Source: Actinospineispora acaciae DSM 45401 (GTDB taxonomy: Bacteria; Actinomycetota; Actinomycetes; Mycobacteriales; Pseudonocardiaceae). From it: a stretch of DNA of 52,881 nucleotides. Below are positions 13,550 through 22,617 of this stretch, in pieces. The notes beneath the pieces are model-generated. The model saw nothing but the letters and a program-made list of their open reading frames with translations. It had not been told where the DNA came from and made no database searches. Each line of letters opens with the position of its first letter. The first letter of the stretch is position 1. The stretch lies in NCBI RefSeq assembly GCF_000620785.1, contig NZ_JIAI01000029.1:1-52881 (forward strand), given 5' to 3'. Both the position numbers and the translations under genes were made by a program.

Positions 13550-15685
13550 TTAGGACGTGCGGACGCTTTCTGGGGCGGGGTCGTAGCGGGCGAAGTGGCG
13601 GGTGAACACCGCGGTGCCGGAGGTCATGGCGCGTAGGTCCACGGCGTAGCGGAGGAGTTCGGCGGCGGGGACCTCGGCGCGGACCACCGTGCGGCCGGTG
13701 GCGCCGATGACGGAGTCGTCGACGTCGGTGCCCAGGACGCGGCCGCGACGGGCGGACAGGTCGCCGAGGACGGTGCCCAGGTGCTCGTCGGGGATGCGGA
13801 TGGTCACCTCGTCCACGGGCTCCAGCAACACCGTCCCGCAGGCGGCGGCCGCCTCGCGCAGGGCCAGCGCGCCGGCGGTCTGGAACGCGGCGTCCGAGGA
13901 GTCCACGCTGTGCGCCTTGCCGTCGACCAGCGTGAACTTGATGTCTACCACGGGGCAGCCCTCGGTCAGGCCGCGTTCCATCTGTGCCCGGACGCCCTTT
14001 TCCACGCTCGGGATGTAGTTGGTCGGCACCGCGCCGCCGACCACCTTGGACTCGAACTCGAACCCGCTCCCGCGCGGCAGCGGCTGCACCTCGACGTGCA
14101 CCACCGCGAACTGCCCGTGCCCGCCGGACTGCTTGACGTGGCGCCCGGTGGCCTTGCCCGGCTTGGCCAGCGTCTCGCGCATGGCCACCTTGACCGGCTC
14201 GGTGTCCACCTCGGCGCCGCCGGCCCGCAGCCGGGACAGCACCACGTCGGCGTGCGCCTCGCCCATGCACCACAACACCGTCTGGTGCGTCTCCTGGTTG
14301 CGCTCCAGGCGCAGCGTCGGGTCCGAGGCCACCAGCCGCGCCAGCGTCTTGACCAGCGCGTCCTCGTCGCCCCGGCTGCGGGCCACCACGGCGACCGGGA
14401 GCAGTGGCTCCGGCAGCTCCCACGGGGCGAGCAGCAGCGGGTGGTCGGCGGCGGACACCGTGTCGCCGGTCTCGGCGGAACCCAGCTTGGTCAGCGCGCA
14501 GATGTCGCCGGCCACGCAGGCGGTCACCTCGCGCAGCTGGGAGCCGAGCGGGGAGTAGACGTGCGCCAGCCGTTCGTCCTCGTCGTGCCCGTCGTCCTCG
14601 GCGTCGTTGCCGTTGCCGTTCGTCCCCCAACCGTGGCCGGAGACGTGCACCGTCTTCTCCGGGCGCAGCGTCCCGGAGAACACCCGGACGAGCGACACCC
14701 GCCCGACGTAGGCGTCCGCCGAGGTTCGTACCACCTCGGCGGCCAGCGGACCGGCCGGATCCGCCGAGAGCGGCGCGTGCTCGGTGCCGTCCACCCCGTG
14801 CACCGCCGGCAGCGGGTGCTCGACCGGCGACGGGAACCCGCCCACGATCATCTCCAGCAGCTCGGCCAGGCCGACCCCGGAGGTGGCGCAGACCGGCACC
14901 ACCGGGTGGAAGCTGCCGCGCGCGACCGCCTTCTCCAGGTCGGTGATGAGCGTGGCGGTGTCGATGTCCTCGCCCTCGAGGTAGCGCTCCATGAGCGACT
15001 CGTCCTCGCTCTCCGCGATGATCCCCTCGATCAGGGCGTTGCGGGCGTCTTCGGCGTCGGCGGGCGGGGTGTCGACGGGCCGGCCGCCGACGGTCTGGGA
15101 CAGCAGCCCGTAGAGCCCGCTCAGCGCGCCGTCCTCGCGCATCGGCAGGTACAGCGGCAGCACCCCGGCGCCGAACGCGTCCTGGCAGCCGACGATCTCG
15201 GTGTCCAGGTCGGCGCGCTGGTGGTCGCACCTGGCCACCACGACCGCGCGCGGCATGCCGACCGCCGCGCACTCGCCCCAGAGCGCCACGGTGGCCGCGT
15301 CGATCCCGCCGTCCGCGCCCTCCGCGGCGCTGACCACGAACAGTGCCGCGTCCGCCGCGCGCAGCCCGGCGCGCACCTCGCCCACGAAGTCGCCGTACCC
15401 GGGCGTGTCCACCAGGTTGATCTTGACGTTGTCGTGCTTGAGCGGCGCCACCGCGAGCCCGACCGAGCGCTGCTGGCGGACCGCGGCGGGGTCGTGGTCG
15501 CAGATCGTGCTGCCGTCGCCGACCGTACCCACCCTCGGAATCACTCCCGCGGCCGCGAGGAGCGCTTCGACCAGGGTGGTCTTCCCCGACCCGGACGGGC
15601 CGACCAGTACCACGTTGCGGATCGCGGTCGGGTCCTCGGCCACGATCGCCCCGGATGCCTGGCCGGCGTCAGCTCTGACCGCCAT
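13550..15685 (-). CDS. Elongation factor G-like protein (EF-G2 type)
   Basis: The 711-residue protein has the full EF-G domain order: G domain, domain II, III, IV and V. The P-loop is GPSGSGKTTL (about residue 27) rather than AHIDAGKTT. The switch I region reads RQQRSVGLAVAPL, lacking the RGIT threonine. G3 is DTPGYGDF, and the NKxD base-recognition motif is ARCDHQRAD. These features mark the EF-G-like subgroup that includes Rv0120c, whose M. smegmatis homologue is reported to bind GTP without normal translocase function. ATG 15685 follows GGAGGT by about eight bases. Stand-alone gene, tail-to-tail with cydB. Confidence 0.87.
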   Translation of the reverse strand: MAVRADAGQASGAIVAEDPTAIRNVVLVGPSGSGKTTLVEALLAAAGVIPRVGTVGDGSTICDHDPAAVRQQRSVGLAVAPLKHDNVKINLVDTPGYGDFVGEVRAGLRAADAALFVVSAAEGADGGIDAATVALWGECAAVGMPRAVVVARCDHQRADLDTEIVGCQDAFGAGVLPLYLPMREDGALSGLYGLLSQTVGGRPVDTPPADAEDARNALIEGIIAESEDESLMERYLEGEDIDTATLITDLEKAVARGSFHPVVPVCATSGVGLAELLEMIVGGFPSPVEHPLPAVHGVDGTEHAPLSADPAGPLAAEVVRTSADAYVGRVSLVRVFSGTLRPEKTVHVSGHGWGTNGNGNDAEDDGHDEDERLAHVYSPLGSQLREVTACVAGDICALTKLGSAETGDTVSAADHPLLLAPWELPEPLLPVAVVARSRGDEDALVKTLARLVASDPTLRLERNQETHQTVLWCMGEAHADVVLSRLRAGGAEVDTEPVKVAMRETLAKPGKATGRHVKQSGGHGQFAVVHVEVQPLPRGSGFEFESKVVGGAVPTNYIPSVEKGVRAQMERGLTEGCPVVDIKFTLVDGKAHSVDSSDAAFQTAGALALREAAAACGTVLLEPVDEVTIRIPDEHLGTVLGDLSARRGRVLGTDVDDSVIGATGRTVVRAEVPAAELLRYAVDLRAMTSGTAVFTRHFARYDPAPESVRTS

Positions 15686-15712
15686 ACGAACCACCTCCGT
15701 TATTTCGCGCGA

Positions 15713-15730
15713 GTGTGGTCGATCCCACAC
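15713..15730. promoter_or_regulatory. Inverted repeat between EF-G2 and pdxT
   Basis: GTGTGG-TCGATC-CCACAC, six perfect pairs, 28 bases ahead of the EF-G2 start. It could be an operator for either divergent gene. No regulator is adjacent. Confidence 0.35.
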
Positions 15731-15780
15731 CTCAAAGCGCGCGGGTTCAAGGGCTCGTTCGTGCTAGATGAGGCGGCGCT

Positions 15781-15786
15781 TACTCT
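15781..15786 (+). promoter_or_regulatory. Candidate -10 for a leaderless pdxT mRNA
   Basis: TACTCT ends seven bases before the pdxT ATG and no ribosome binding site is present, so transcription probably starts at the A of the start codon. Confidence 0.5.
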
Positions 15787-15792
15787 GGCGGT

Positions 15793-16398
15793 ATGAAGAC
15801 GATCGGCGTGCTCGCGCTGCAGGGCGACGTGCGGGAACACCTCGCGGCGCTGGAGCGTTGCGGGGTGCGGGCGGTGGCGGTGCGCCGCCCCTCGGAGCTG
15901 GACGACGTCGACGCGCTGGTCCTGCCGGGCGGCGAGTCGACCACGATGAGCCGGCTGCTGGAGACGTTCGAGCTGCTCGAACCGGTGCGCAAGCGGCTGG
16001 CCGACGGTATGCCCGCCTACGGCTCCTGCGCCGGGATGATCCTGCTGGCCCGCGAGGTGCTGGACGGGCGGCCGGACCAGCGCCAGCTCGGTGGGCTGGA
16101 CGTGGTGGTGCGGCGCAACGCGTTCGGACGGCAGGTCGACTCCTTCGAGGCCGACCTGGAGATCGCCGGGGTGGAGGGCGGCCCGGTGCGCGCGGTGTTC
16201 ATCAGGGCGCCGTGGGTGGAGTCGGCCGGCGAGGATGTCGAGGTGCTGGCCACCGCCGAGGGTAGGATCGTCGCGGTTCGGCAGGGGATGGTGCTGGCCA
16301 CCGCGTTCCATCCCGAGCTGACCGGTGACGGGCGGGTGCACCGCCTGTTCTGCGACCTGGTCCGGGGCGGCGAGCGAGCGTACCCCGCCGCCGGCTAG
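15793..16398 (+). CDS. pdxT: Pyridoxal 5'-phosphate synthase, glutaminase subunit PdxT (Pdx2)
   Basis: This 201-residue class I glutamine amidotransferase frees ammonia from glutamine for PdxS. The nucleophile is in YGSCAGMILL (Cys about residue 78), the oxyanion region is LPGGESTT, and the His-Glu pair is FHPEL near residue 173. Length is as expected. It directly precedes yebC, as in M. tuberculosis (Rv2604c-Rv2603c), but pdxS is 10 kb away and the intervening thioesterase gene is absent. Likely leaderless. Confidence 0.96.
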   Translation: MKTIGVLALQGDVREHLAALERCGVRAVAVRRPSELDDVDALVLPGGESTTMSRLLETFELLEPVRKRLADGMPAYGSCAGMILLAREVLDGRPDQRQLGGLDVVVRRNAFGRQVDSFEADLEIAGVEGGPVRAVFIRAPWVESAGEDVEVLATAEGRIVAVRQGMVLATAFHPELTGDGRVHRLFCDLVRGGERAYPAAG

Positions 16399-16444
16399 CC
16401 CGGACGTACAACCAAGCACGTGAGAAGGGGCTGGAACTTCCCAG

Positions 16445-17203
16445 ATGAGCGGCCACAGTAAATGGGCGACCACGAAGCACAAGAAGGCCGCCATCGACGC
16501 CAAGCGCGGCAAGATGTTCGCGAAGCTGATCAAGAACGTCGAGGTGGCCGCCCGCAACGGCGGCGGTGACCCCGCCGGCAACCCCACGCTCTACGACGCG
16601 ATCCAGAAGGCGAAGAAGAGCTCGGTCCCGAACGACAACATCGACCGCGCGATCAAGCGCGGCTCCGGCGCGGACGGCGGCGGCGCCGAGTACCAGGCCA
16701 TCACCTACGAGGGCTACGGCCCGAACGGGGTGGCGGTGCTGGTGGAGTGCCTGACCGACAACCGCAACCGGGCCGCGTCCGAGGTCCGCACCGCGATGAC
16801 CCGCAACGGCGGCTCGATGGCCGACCCCGGCTCGGTGGCCTACCTGTTCACCCGCAAGGGCGTGGTGATCGTCCCCAAGGCCGAGGGCGGCGCCAGCGAC
16901 GAGGACGAGGTCCTGATGGCCGTGCTGGACGCCGGCGCCGAGGAGGTCAACGACCTCGGGGAGAGCTTCGAGGTGGTGTCCGAGGCCACCGACATGTTGG
17001 CCGTCCGCACCGCGCTGCAGAACGCCGGCATCGACTACGACTCGGCCGACCTGACCTTCCTGCCCTCGGTCTCGGTGCCGCTGGACGCCGACGCGGCGCG
17101 CAAGGTGTTCCGGCTGATCGAGGCGCTGGAGGACAGCGACGAGGTGCAGAACGTCTACGCCAACTTCGACGTCTCCGACGAGGTGCTGGCCGAGGTCCAG
17201 TAG
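16445..17203 (+). CDS. yebC: YebC/PmpR-family protein (TACO1-like)
   Basis: The 252-residue protein opens with the near-invariant MSGHSKWATTKHKK and continues through KLIKNVEVAARNGG, NPTLYDAIQKAKKSSVPNDNI and the CLTDNRNRAASEVR block. YebC proteins are described as transcription regulators and, more recently, as ribosome-associated factors that help at proline runs. The many polyproline stretches in this window (SecD, the stalk protein) make that role of interest. It follows pdxT by 46 bases. In many genomes yebC lies directly before ruvC; here 10 kb intervenes. Confidence 0.95.
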   Translation: MSGHSKWATTKHKKAAIDAKRGKMFAKLIKNVEVAARNGGGDPAGNPTLYDAIQKAKKSSVPNDNIDRAIKRGSGADGGGAEYQAITYEGYGPNGVAVLVECLTDNRNRAASEVRTAMTRNGGSMADPGSVAYLFTRKGVVIVPKAEGGASDEDEVLMAVLDAGAEEVNDLGESFEVVSEATDMLAVRTALQNAGIDYDSADLTFLPSVSVPLDADAARKVFRLIEALEDSDEVQNVYANFDVSDEVLAEVQ

Positions 17204-17206
17204 CCG

Positions 17207-18154
17207 TCAGGGCGTGATGACGACACGCTCGGTGCCGGCGCTGTTCGTCCAGGCGGCCTCGACGTCGGTCAGGGGGACGGCGCGCGCGTCGATCGTGAAC
17301 GTGCCGTTGGCGATCTCGGCGGCCAGTTCGGGGAGCTCGGCCATGATGTCGTCGGTGGGGACAGAGCCCTGGCCGCTGCCGACGATGCTCAGGCGGGCGG
17401 CGCGCAGCGCGGCCGAGGGGATGGCCGCGCTACGGCCGGCCACGGAGCCGATCTCGATCCAGGTCAGCGGCGTGCCCGGGTCGGCGCGGTTCGTGACGAC
17501 GGCGGGCATCACGGCGGCGGTGACCGGACCCCAGAGGTAGTCGAGGACGACGTCCACGTCACCGGCGGCCCGCCCGAGGTTCTCGGCGGCGTCTCCGTCC
17601 AAGAGGACCGTCGCGTCCGCGCCGAGGTCGGTGAGCGTGGCCAGCCGGTCGGGCCGACGGCCGGCGCCGATCACGCGGCCGGCGCCGAGGTGCTTGGCGA
17701 CCTGCACGGCCAGCCGCCCGGCGGCGCCCGTCGCGCCCAGCACGAGCACGGCCTGGCCGGGCGCGAAGTCGATGCGTCGGCGCAGCGCGACCCAGGAGGA
17801 CATCGCGGGGTTCATGGCCGCCGCGACCGACACCGGGTCGCTGCCCTCGGGCAGCACGACGCTGCGGCGCGGGTCGACGAGGGTCCGCTCGGCCATCGCG
17901 CCCATCACGGTGTCGAACAGGACGAAGTAGCGCAGGCTGCCGTCCGGCGCCCGGCCCACGCCGTCGATGCCGGGCACCAGCGGAAGCTCCCTGGTGCTGG
18001 TGTAGTGCGAGCCGTTGGCCTGCGAGCGGACCCGGGGGTGCAGGCCCGAGGCGAGAACGTCGAGGACGACCTCGTCCGCCGCTCGGGGCGTCGGGGTGGG
18101 AAACCGCTGGTAGTGCGGTGGCGTATCGAAAGAGGTGACGACTGCCGCGTGCAT
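17207..18154 (-). CDS. Zinc-binding-alcohol-dehydrogenase-fold (MDR) oxidoreductase
   Basis: The 315-residue protein has a GroES-like N-terminal domain (residues 1-120) and a Rossmann domain with VLVLGATGAAGRLAVQVAKHLGAGRVI (about 135-161), an NADPH-binding pattern of quinone-oxidoreductase-like MDR proteins. No structural-zinc Cys cluster is visible, so catalytic zinc is unlikely. ATG 18154 follows CTGGAG. It is divergent from a marR gene with two operator-like repeats between, so it is probably the target of that repressor, perhaps for reactive quinones or aldehydes (inference). Confidence 0.85.
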   Translation of the reverse strand: MHAAVVTSFDTPPHYQRFPTPTPRAADEVVLDVLASGLHPRVRSQANGSHYTSTRELPLVPGIDGVGRAPDGSLRYFVLFDTVMGAMAERTLVDPRRSVVLPEGSDPVSVAAAMNPAMSSWVALRRRIDFAPGQAVLVLGATGAAGRLAVQVAKHLGAGRVIGAGRRPDRLATLTDLGADATVLLDGDAAENLGRAAGDVDVVLDYLWGPVTAAVMPAVVTNRADPGTPLTWIEIGSVAGRSAAIPSAALRAARLSIVGSGQGSVPTDDIMAELPELAAEIANGTFTIDARAVPLTDVEAAWTNSAGTERVVITP

Positions 18155-18174
18155 GGTGAACTCCAGAGATAAGT

Positions 18175-18212
18175 GGTAGTACGAACTAAAGTAGATGGTA
18201 ATACGAACTAAA
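18175..18212. promoter_or_regulatory. Paired MarR operator candidates
   Basis: GGTAGTACGAACTAAA (18175-18190) and GGTAATACGAACTAAA (18197-18212) are direct repeats 22 bases apart, two helical turns. Each contains a TAGT/ACTA-type dyad. They are unusually AT-rich for the window and fill the gap between the MDR gene and marR. Confidence 0.65.
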
Positions 18213-18223
18213 AGCAAGGTAAG

Positions 18224-18655
18224 GTGGCGAGCGTGACACCCGACCGCGACCCGGTGTTCGTCGACGTGATGGACGGCCTGGTGCAGACGTCGTTCACCGT
18301 GATCGCGCTGCTGAGCCGGGTCGCGGCGGAGCAGGACCTTTCGCTGACGCAGCTGCGGACGCTGGCGATCCTGCGCGACCGCGAGCCGAAGATCTCCGAG
18401 CTGGCCGCGTTCCTCGGGCTGGAACGCTCGTCGGTGAGCGGGCTGGTCGACCGCGCCGTCAAGCGCGGCCTGGTGCGCCGGCACGCCAGCGGCGACGACG
18501 GACGGGCGGTGCGGGTCAGCCTCACCCCGCACGGACACCGCCTCGCCGCGTCCCTGACCGACCAGGTCGCCGACCTCGTCGCCCCGATGATCGGCAAGCT
18601 CGGTACGGGGGACCAGAGGCGGCTCGGCGCCCTGCTGGTGAAGCTGCTGGCCTGA
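18224..18655 (+). CDS. MarR-family transcriptional regulator
   Basis: The 143-residue winged helix-turn-helix protein shows SLTQLRTLAILRDREPKISELAAFLGLERSSVSGLVDRAVKRGLVRR and the wing DGRAVRVSLTPHG, standard MarR features. MarR dimers typically repress a divergent gene and release on binding phenolics or oxidants. Starts GTG 18224 and GTG 18233 are both possible, each with an AAGG upstream. Convergent with the LuxR gene 15 bases later. Confidence 0.9.
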   Translation: MASVTPDRDPVFVDVMDGLVQTSFTVIALLSRVAAEQDLSLTQLRTLAILRDREPKISELAAFLGLERSSVSGLVDRAVKRGLVRRHASGDDGRAVRVSLTPHGHRLAASLTDQVADLVAPMIGKLGTGDQRRLGALLVKLLA

Positions 18656-18670
18656 GCGTGTCAGCGGATG

Positions 18671-21340
18671 TCAGCTGATGTCGGGGAGGTCCCTGAGCTG
18701 GCGGCGTGAGGTGACGGCGAGCTTGCGGAAGATGTTGCGCAGGTGGGCGTCGATCGTGCGGGGGCTGAGGAACAGCCGGGCCGCGACCTCCCTGGAGGTG
18801 GCGCCGGTGGCGACCAGCCGGGCGATGTGCAGCTCCTGCATGGTGAGCCGGTCGCGGGTGTGCGCGGACCGCGCGCGGGCCTGCTCGCCGGTGGCGCGCA
18901 GCTCCTCGGCGGCACGGCGCGCGAACGCCTCCAGGCCCATGGTGGAGAGCCGGTCGTGGGCGGTGCGCAGGTGGCGGCGGGCGTCGCGGCGGCGGCCCTG
19001 GCGGCGCAGCCATTCGCCGTACAGCAGGTGCGCCCTGGCGCGGTAGGGCGCCGCCGGGGTCTGCTCGAGGCGCTCGATGGCATCGAGGTAGTGGCTCTCG
19101 ACCCCGGTGACCAGCGCGTTCGCGTATGACGCGACCCCGAGGCCCCAGGCGTTGCCGCCGGCCTCGGTGCGGTCGGTCAGCGCGCGCAGGGCCGAGGCGG
19201 CCTCGGCGGGTTCGCCGCATCGGACCGCCGCCTCCACCAGCTCGGGCAGCGCGATGCCGGCCAGGAAGAGGTCGCCGTGCGCGGTGGCCTGGCGGGCGGC
19301 GGCCAGCGCCGAGGGGTAGTCGGCCAGGCCGTTGTTCAGCACGGCCGTCGCCCAGTGCACGTTGGCGATCATCTGCCCTTCGCCGCGCGCCGTCGCCTCG
19401 GCGGTGACCGTTCTGATCAGCTCCAGGGCCTGCGTGCGGCGCCCGCGCATCGCGGCCAGGTGCAGCCGGGGGTAGGCCAGCGGCCGCGCGCCGACGGCAT
19501 CGGCCACCGCGGCCTCCTCGGCGATCGTCGCCATGGCCAGCGCGAGGTCACCGGTGTGCACGGCGGCGGCCGAGGCGGCGCCGAGGCCGAGGCGGAGCGT
19601 GAGGTGCCGCCCGGACTCGCGGCCCGCCTTGATCAGCCGCTCGCTGATCTCCACGTAGGTGTCGAGGTCCCACAGCTCGGCCGCGAGCATCCCGGCCAGC
19701 GCGGGGCGCTCCTCCCACACGGCGCTGTCGCCGTCGGCCAGGATCGGGCGCAACAGCGGTGCGGCTGCCCGGTGACCGTCCGTACTCAGCACGATCAGCG
19801 CGTCCAGGAGGTCGGCGGGCCCAGGCTTGGATTCGGTCAGGGTCGGGGCGGAGCGGGCCGCGTCCACGACCATGTCCATGACGCCGCTGGCCCGGCCGAC
19901 GACCAGGCCCATCTCCATCGCGTCCAGGAAGCAGCCGCGCGACCACGCCGGATCCAGGTCGGCGAGCCGGTGCGCGGCGCGCAGCATGAACGCCGGGCCG
20001 TCGCCGTCGCTGTGCCGCACGAACGCGACCCGTCCGCGCAGCAGCTCGACCCTGGCGCGCTGGCGCTGGTCGGGCGCGCCCACCTCGACGGCCGTGAGCA
20101 GCTCGGTGGCGGCGTCGGCGTCGCCGGCGTCGAGCTTGGCCCGCGCGGCCGCGAGCGTGCGCTCGGTGCGCCGGGCCGGGTCCAGCGACAGCGCCGCCGC
20201 GCGTTCGAGGAAGGCCGCGGCCGCCGCGATGCCGCCCCGGGCCTGGGCGCGCGACGCGGACCGCTCCAGCTCCGCCGCGATCTCCTCGTCGGGCCCGGCA
20301 CCGGCCTGGGCCCGATGCCAGGCGCGCCGGTCGGGATCGAGGGAAGGATCGGTGACCTCGGACAACGCCCGGTGCGCGGCGCCGCGCAGGTCCGCGTCCG
20401 CGGCCCGGTACACCGCTGACCGCGCCAGCGGGTGGCAGAACCGCACGCGCGCCCCGAACTCGACCAGCCCGGAGGCGGCCGCCGCGCCGCCGGCCGTCGC
20501 CTCGATGCCCAGCCGTCCGGCGGCGGGCCACAGCAGCGCGGGGTCACCGGTCGGGTCGGCGCTCGCGATGGTCAGCAGCGTCCGGGCCTCGGCGGGCAGG
20601 GCGTCCAGCCTGGCCCGGAAGCCGCGCTCGATCCGGTCCGAGACCGACGACCGGTCGGGAGGGGCGAACCCGCCGGCCCTGGGCAGCTCGATCAGGGCCA
20701 GCGGGTTGCCGCGCGCCTCGGCCAGGATCCGGTCGCGCACCTGCTCGTCCAGCGGCGCGCGGTGCCCGGCCAGCAGCGCGCGGGCGTCGGCGTCGCCCAG
20801 CGGCTCGACGGCCAGGCCCGGCAGCCCGTCGAGCGCGCCGGTCGGGCGGGCGGCCAGCAGCATCGCCACCGGCTCGGAGGAGATCCGCCTGGCGACGAAG
20901 GCCAACGCCCGCGCCGAGGCGTCGTCCAGCCAGTGGGCGTCGTCGACCAGGCACAACAGCGGCCGCGAGCGGGCCGCGTACCCCAGCAGCCCTAGGGTGG
21001 CCAGGCCGATCCGGAACATGTCCGGCGCGCCGTCGGCCAGCCCGAACGCGCCCTGGAGCACGTCGCGCTGGCCGGCGGGCAGCTCGTCGAGGTGGCCCAA
21101 CAGCGGCACGCACAGCTGGTGCAGGGCGGCGAACGGCAGCTCGGTCTCGAACTCCGACCCGGACGCCGAGACGATCCGGAAGCCGGGTCGCCGCGCGTGC
21201 TCCAGCAGCGCGCTCTTCCCGACGCCCGCCTCGCCGCGCAGCACCAGGACGCCGCCGTGGCCTTCCCCGGCGGCGTCGAGCAGTTCGTCCAGGCACCGGA
21301 TCTCGTCCCGCCTGCCGACCAACCGCCGGTGGGTGCGCAC
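18671..21340 (-). CDS. LuxR-family ATPase regulator (LAL/MalT type)
   Basis: This 889-residue large ATP-binding LuxR regulator has an N-terminal AAA/NACHT-like ATPase with Walker A GEAGVGKSAL (about residue 36) and Walker B LLCLVDDAHWLD. A long helical TPR-like middle follows, and a C-terminal LuxR HTH (LTMQELHIARLVATGATSRE, then SPRTIDAHLRNIFRKL). GTG 21340 is favoured: TACCTT sits just upstream in -10 position for a leaderless mRNA, and a 62-base divergent gap to the MFS gene remains. An in-frame GTG at 21409 would overlap that gene. It likely activates the divergent MFS-Dabb pair (inference). Confidence 0.88.
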   Translation of the reverse strand: MRTHRRLVGRRDEIRCLDELLDAAGEGHGGVLVLRGEAGVGKSALLEHARRPGFRIVSASGSEFETELPFAALHQLCVPLLGHLDELPAGQRDVLQGAFGLADGAPDMFRIGLATLGLLGYAARSRPLLCLVDDAHWLDDASARALAFVARRISSEPVAMLLAARPTGALDGLPGLAVEPLGDADARALLAGHRAPLDEQVRDRILAEARGNPLALIELPRAGGFAPPDRSSVSDRIERGFRARLDALPAEARTLLTIASADPTGDPALLWPAAGRLGIEATAGGAAAASGLVEFGARVRFCHPLARSAVYRAADADLRGAAHRALSEVTDPSLDPDRRAWHRAQAGAGPDEEIAAELERSASRAQARGGIAAAAAFLERAAALSLDPARRTERTLAAARAKLDAGDADAATELLTAVEVGAPDQRQRARVELLRGRVAFVRHSDGDGPAFMLRAAHRLADLDPAWSRGCFLDAMEMGLVVGRASGVMDMVVDAARSAPTLTESKPGPADLLDALIVLSTDGHRAAAPLLRPILADGDSAVWEERPALAGMLAAELWDLDTYVEISERLIKAGRESGRHLTLRLGLGAASAAAVHTGDLALAMATIAEEAAVADAVGARPLAYPRLHLAAMRGRRTQALELIRTVTAEATARGEGQMIANVHWATAVLNNGLADYPSALAAARQATAHGDLFLAGIALPELVEAAVRCGEPAEAASALRALTDRTEAGGNAWGLGVASYANALVTGVESHYLDAIERLEQTPAAPYRARAHLLYGEWLRRQGRRRDARRHLRTAHDRLSTMGLEAFARRAAEELRATGEQARARSAHTRDRLTMQELHIARLVATGATSREVAARLFLSPRTIDAHLRNIFRKLAVTSRRQLRDLPDIS

Positions 21341-21402
21341 GGTGCAAAGGTAGGCGATTTCCACCGACGCGAAGGCGGTCGCGCCGGTGCGAGCGTGACG
21401 GG

Positions 21403-22617
21403 GTGACACGCCCAGCCACGGCCGAGCCGACGCGGACCGCCCGCGCCACGGTGCTCGCCGCCGCGACGTTGACCATCATGGCGGCGGCGATCATCGCGCC
21501 CAGCCTGCCGGCGATGCGGCAGGAGTTCGCCGACGTCGCCGGGGTGGACCTGCTGGTACGGCTGGCGCTGACCGTCACCTCGCTCGCGATCGCGATCAGC
21601 GCGCCGCTGTCCGGGGTCGTCGCGGACCGGCTGGGACGCCGGCCGCTGCTGGTGGCCGGCCTCGCGCTGTACGCCGTCTCCGGAGCGGCCGGGTTCTTCG
21701 TCACCGACCTGGTCCCGCTGCTGGTCAGCAGGGCGCTGCTCGGCGTCGCGGTGGGCGGGATCATGACGGCGGTCAGCGCCACGATCACCGACTGGTTCGA
21801 CGGGCCGAGGCGGGCGTCCTTCCTCGGGCTGCAGCAGGCGGCCGCGAGCCTGGGCGGGGTGGTGTTCCTGCCCCTGGCCGGGGCGCTGGCGGCGGTGAGC
21901 TGGAAGGCGCCGTTCTGGCTGTACACGATCTCGGCGGTCCTGGTGCCGTTCGCGCTGCTCGCCGTGCACGAGCCGTCCGAGCCGGGCGAGCCGGGCGAGC
22001 AGCGGCGTGGTGCGGCGGCCGGTCGGCCCGTCGCGCCCGGCGGGAACCGGCACCCCGGGCGCATCGCCGGCATCTACGCGCTCGCGCTGGTGGCGACGCT
22101 GGCGTTCTACATGGCGCCGACCCAGCTGCCGTTCCTGCTGGTCCGCTTCGACGCCGGGCCCACTCTGGTCGGCGCGGTGATCGCCGGGAGCACGCTGACC
22201 GGTGGCATCGCCGCCGTCGCCTTCCAGCCCGTGCGCCGCCGGCTCAGCGCCACCGCGATCACGGCGGTCAGCCTCGCGCTGCTGGGCGTGGGCTGGGCGC
22301 TGGTCGGCCTTGCGGACGCGCTCGCCCTGGTCGTGCTCGGGCTGCTGGTCGGCGGCGTCGGCGTCGGGCTCATCGTCCCCAACCTGAACCTGCGGCTGGC
22401 CGAGCTGGCCGGCCCCGACCGGCGCGGCCGGGTCCTCAGCGGCCTGGTCACCGGGATCTTCCTCGGGCAGTTCCTGTCGCCGCTGGTCGTGCAGCCCCTG
22501 CTCCAGGCCGCCGGAATCGCCGGCGCCTTCACCTGGTCCGGCGTCGCGCTCGCACTCGGCGCGTTCGGCGCCGCCCTCGCGTCCGGAAGACACACACATC
22601 GAAAGGGAGATCGATGA
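21403..22617 (+). CDS. MFS transporter (DHA1-like drug/metabolite exporter)
   Basis: A 404-residue protein with twelve predicted helices. The MFS motif A is GVVADRLGRRPLL near residue 70, and the second-half loop repeat is FQPVRRRLSA. A hydrophilic Pro/Gly/Arg linker (about 190-215) divides the halves. It belongs to the proton-driven exporter class by overall pattern; the substrate is not readable. The stop overlaps the next ATG by 4 bases. Divergent from the LAL regulator. Confidence 0.85.
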   Translation: MTRPATAEPTRTARATVLAAATLTIMAAAIIAPSLPAMRQEFADVAGVDLLVRLALTVTSLAIAISAPLSGVVADRLGRRPLLVAGLALYAVSGAAGFFVTDLVPLLVSRALLGVAVGGIMTAVSATITDWFDGPRRASFLGLQQAAASLGGVVFLPLAGALAAVSWKAPFWLYTISAVLVPFALLAVHEPSEPGEPGEQRRGAAAGRPVAPGGNRHPGRIAGIYALALVATLAFYMAPTQLPFLLVRFDAGPTLVGAVIAGSTLTGGIAAVAFQPVRRRLSATAITAVSLALLGVGWALVGLADALALVVLGLLVGGVGVGLIVPNLNLRLAELAGPDRRGRVLSGLVTGIFLGQFLSPLVVQPLLQAAGIAGAFTWSGVALALGAFGAALASGRHTHRKGDR

